From assembly GCA_018054805.1 (NCBI GenBank), contig JAGPIU010000051.1:1-6779 (forward strand): 6,779 nucleotides of DNA, written 5' to 3'. Positions 5,635 to 6,779 of the stretch are shown here, piece by piece. A program made the translations under genes and the position numbers. Numbering within the stretch: position 1 is the first letter of the stretch; each line of letters opens with the position of its first letter. The DNA is from Paludibacter sp. (GTDB lineage Bacteria; Bacteroidota; Bacteroidia; Bacteroidales; Paludibacteraceae). The notes beneath the pieces are model-generated. The model saw nothing but the letters and a program-made list of their open reading frames with translations. It was not told where the DNA came from and made no database searches.

Positions 5635-6513
5635 TTATTCGTCTCTCCAGCGTTTTGTAATATCTCCGAAAGCATCGATGCGACGATCGCGAAAAAATGG
5701 CCACCAGCGACGCACATTTTCAGAACGTTGCAGGTCGATGTCGATAATGATGTTTTCCTCTTTGTCATTTGATGCCTGCGCCAGAAATTCGCCCTGCGGA
5801 CCAGCCACAAAACTATTTCCCCAAAACTGAATGCCGTTTGTAACGCCCGAAGGATCGGCTTCGTGACCTGTGCGGTTGCACGAAAGCACATGCAAGCCGT
5901 TGGCTACTGCATGACCACGTTGCACGGTAATCCATGCATTGAGCTGGCGGTTTTTTTCTTCGTCGGTGTCGGAACTTTCCCAGCCAATGGCAGTAGGGTA
6001 AATCAGCAATTCGGCGCCGGCCATAGCCATTAGTCGTGCTGCTTCGGGGTACCACTGATCCCAGCATACGAGTACGCCAAGTTTTCCGACCGAAGTCTGT
6101 ATGGGTTCAAAACCAAGATCGCCCGGTGTGAAATAGAACTTTTCGTAATAAGCAGGATCGTCGGGAATATGCATTTTCCGGTATTTCCCGGCGATGCTTC
6201 CGTCTTTCTCGAGCACTACAGCCGTATTGTGATAAAGTCCGGCAGCGCGTTTTTCGAAGAGCGAAAGCACAATGACAACGCCCAATTCGGCAGCCAGTCG
6301 TCCGAACGATTCGGTTGATGGGCCCGGAATGGTTTCGGCCTGTTCGAACACATTGGTGTCTTCGGTCTGGCAAAAATAAAGTCCGTTGTGAAGTTCCTGC
6401 AATACAATAAGTTCAGTGCCTTCGGCTGCTGCTTTGCGTATGTTGTTTTCAAGCTTAGCCACATTTTCGCGGTGGTTAGCTGTGTTCGATTGTTGAATTA
6501 AAGCTATTTTCAT
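5635..6513 (-). CDS. aguB: N-carbamoylputrescine amidase (carbon-nitrogen hydrolase)
   Basis: This 292-residue cytoplasmic nitrilase-superfamily enzyme hydrolyses N-carbamoylputrescine to putrescine, CO2 and ammonia. The catalytic triad is clear: Glu40 (VLQELHNGLYF), Lys113 (KYRKMHIPDDP) and Cys150 (LVCWDQWYPEAARLMA). The segments YYEKFYFTPGD and RTGHE are typical of the carbamoylputrescine branch, and the length matches that family. It lies 72 bp downstream of the agmatine deiminase gene on the same strand, which supports both the specific assignment and an operon. The start at 6513 is immediately before the first beta-strand (MKIALIQQ) and has a perfect AGGAGG six bases upstream, unusual for this group of bacteria. 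A near copy of its first codons occurs upstream at 6579. Confidence 0.95.
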   Translation of the reverse strand: MKIALIQQSNTANHRENVAKLENNIRKAAAEGTELIVLQELHNGLYFCQTEDTNVFEQAETIPGPSTESFGRLAAELGVVIVLSLFEKRAAGLYHNTAVVLEKDGSIAGKYRKMHIPDDPAYYEKFYFTPGDLGFEPIQTSVGKLGVLVCWDQWYPEAARLMAMAGAELLIYPTAIGWESSDTDEEKNRQLNAWITVQRGHAVANGLHVLSCNRTGHEADPSGVTNGIQFWGNSFVAGPQGEFLAQASNDKEENIIIDIDLQRSENVRRWWPFFRDRRIDAFGDITKRWRDE

Positions 6514-6516
6514 GAG

Positions 6517-6544
6517 ATTCCTCCTGACCTCCCATGGGGAGAAT
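6517..6544. repeat. GC-rich palindromic repeat, copy 2, in the aguB leader
   Basis: Its core CTCCC-ATG-GGGAG is at 6529-6541, with the related tail (CTCCTGAC) to the left, so it lies in the opposite orientation to copies 1 and 3. It covers the last part of the untranslated leader of aguB and contains the AGGAGG ribosome-binding site. Confidence 0.65.
6520..6525 (-). promoter_or_regulatory. Perfect Shine-Dalgarno AGGAGG before aguB
   Basis: The minus strand reads AGGAGG, six bases before ATG 6513. No other complete gene in this window has such a site; the leaders of the hemerythrin, LytTR and peroxiredoxin genes are A-rich with no SD. It lies inside palindromic repeat copy 2. Confidence 0.6.
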
Positions 6545-6555
6545 ATATAGTTTTT

Positions 6556-6579
6556 TTATTTTAAAGTTATATTTTTCAT
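6556..6579 (-). other. Seven-codon leader ORF between aguA and aguB
   Basis: ATG 6579-6577 begins seven codons for MKNITLK, then TAA at 6558-6556. It starts six bases after the aguA stop and mirrors the first codons of aguB (MKIALI) because it lies in a duplicated start region. It could catch ribosomes after aguA and reduce or couple aguB translation, or be an inert remnant. Confidence 0.4.
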
Positions 6580-6585
6580 GAGACT

Positions 6586-6779
6586 CTATTCCCCTTTAGG
6601 GGTTAGGGGTCTTGGATATTGCATGGTGACACAATGCAGCGAGCCGTGTTGTTTGATCAGGGCATTGCAGTCGATGGGTACAATTTCGTGTTTGGGAAAT
6701 GCTTTTTGCATTTGAGCAATAGCAATAGCATCTTTTTCAGAATTATAAACCGGCAAAAGTACAGCTCCGTTGATAATCA
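6586..6779 (-). CDS. aguA: Agmatine deiminase, C-terminal 63 residues (5' end outside window)
   Basis: The frame is open from the right edge of the window to TAG at 6588-6586. The peptide contains INGAVLLPVYNSEKDAIAIA, a FPKHEIVPIDCNALI segment and GSLHCVTMQYP, the characteristic C-terminal end of agmatine deiminases, including the catalytic Cys of the HC motif (fragment residue 49). The enzyme hydrolyses agmatine to N-carbamoylputrescine and ammonia, feeding the amidase encoded 72 bp downstream. The last residues (RPLTPKGE) are encoded by palindromic repeat copy 3, not by family sequence, so the original C-terminus has probably been replaced or extended. The active-site Cys is upstream of this change, so activity is likely kept. 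Confidence 0.93.
   Translation of the reverse strand, partial: IINGAVLLPVYNSEKDAIAIAQMQKAFPKHEIVPIDCNALIKQHGSLHCVTMQYPRPLTPKGE
6589..6611. repeat. GC-rich palindromic repeat, copy 3, inside the aguA 3' end
   Basis: TTCCCC-TTTA-GGGG (6589-6602) followed by TTAGGGGTC (6603-6611) is closely related to copy 1 and has the same plus-strand orientation. It lies in frame within the aguA coding sequence and encodes its last seven or eight residues, directly before the stop. Confidence 0.7.

Larger units (their letters stand above)
6498..6583. repeat. Duplicated aguB start region (imperfect direct repeat)
   Basis: Bases 6498-6517 (the aguB start and its flank) recur at 6561-6583 with one substitution and a three-base insertion. 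The eleven bases TTTTCATGAGA are exact in both (6507-6517 and 6573-6583). The copies flank palindromic repeat copy 2 and an AT-rich spacer. Each contains an ATG on the minus strand. Confidence 0.75.

Noticed and set aside
5610..5891. Overlapping minus-strand ORFs within aguB
   Set aside because: They are out-of-frame shadows of the well-supported amidase gene with its intact Glu-Lys-Cys triad.

Overview
The window looks like chromosomal DNA of a member of the Bacteroidota, most likely class Bacteroidia. Supporting signs are the Bacteroidota-type promoter elements (TTTG at -33 and a TAnnTTTG-like box at -7), start codons mostly without Shine-Dalgarno sequences, a secreted carboxypeptidase-regulatory-like protein, a membrane-anchored LytTR regulator, and an agmatine deiminase / N-carbamoylputrescine amidase pair. 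Species cannot be told from the sequence.

Layout, left to right. The 3' end of a purine nucleoside phosphorylase gene (1-390, +) converges on a two-gene minus-strand unit: a RIC/YtfE-like di-iron hemerythrin protein (1915-1208) followed, with an 8-base start/stop overlap, by a NarL/LuxR-type regulator (1215-607) whose receiver domain lacks the phosphoacceptor Asp. The 216-bp gap between the converging genes holds a palindrome with perfect 30-bp arms built from three copies of ACGCAAAT. A 445-bp divergent intergenic region (1916-2360) then leads to a secreted carboxypeptidase-regulatory-like protein (2361-3641, +). This converges, with only 4 bp between stops, on a four-helix membrane protein carrying a C-terminal LytTR DNA-binding domain (4458-3646, -). 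Upstream of that, on the same strand, is a Prx6-type peroxiredoxin (5260-4544) with a well-placed promoter and an OxyR-like box.

The stretch 5261-5634 holds this promoter, then five 24-bp tandem repeats (5461-5580), then a GC-rich palindrome. The right end is an agu pair on the minus strand: agmatine deiminase (3' end only, stop at 6586) followed after 72 bp by N-carbamoylputrescine amidase (6513-5635). Together they convert agmatine to putrescine.

The agu region has been reshaped by small repeats. Three related GC-rich palindromes (5601, 6517, 6589) lie downstream of aguB, in its leader and inside the 3' end of aguA. The last one encodes the final residues of AguA, just before its stop. The middle one supplies a perfect AGGAGG in front of aguB. 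The aguB start region is also duplicated upstream as a seven-codon leader ORF.

I see no convincing undescribed multi-gene defence or mobile system. The most interesting leads are the hemerythrin / phosphorylation-independent regulator pair, the membrane-bound LytTR protein, and the repeat-driven remodelling around aguA-aguB.
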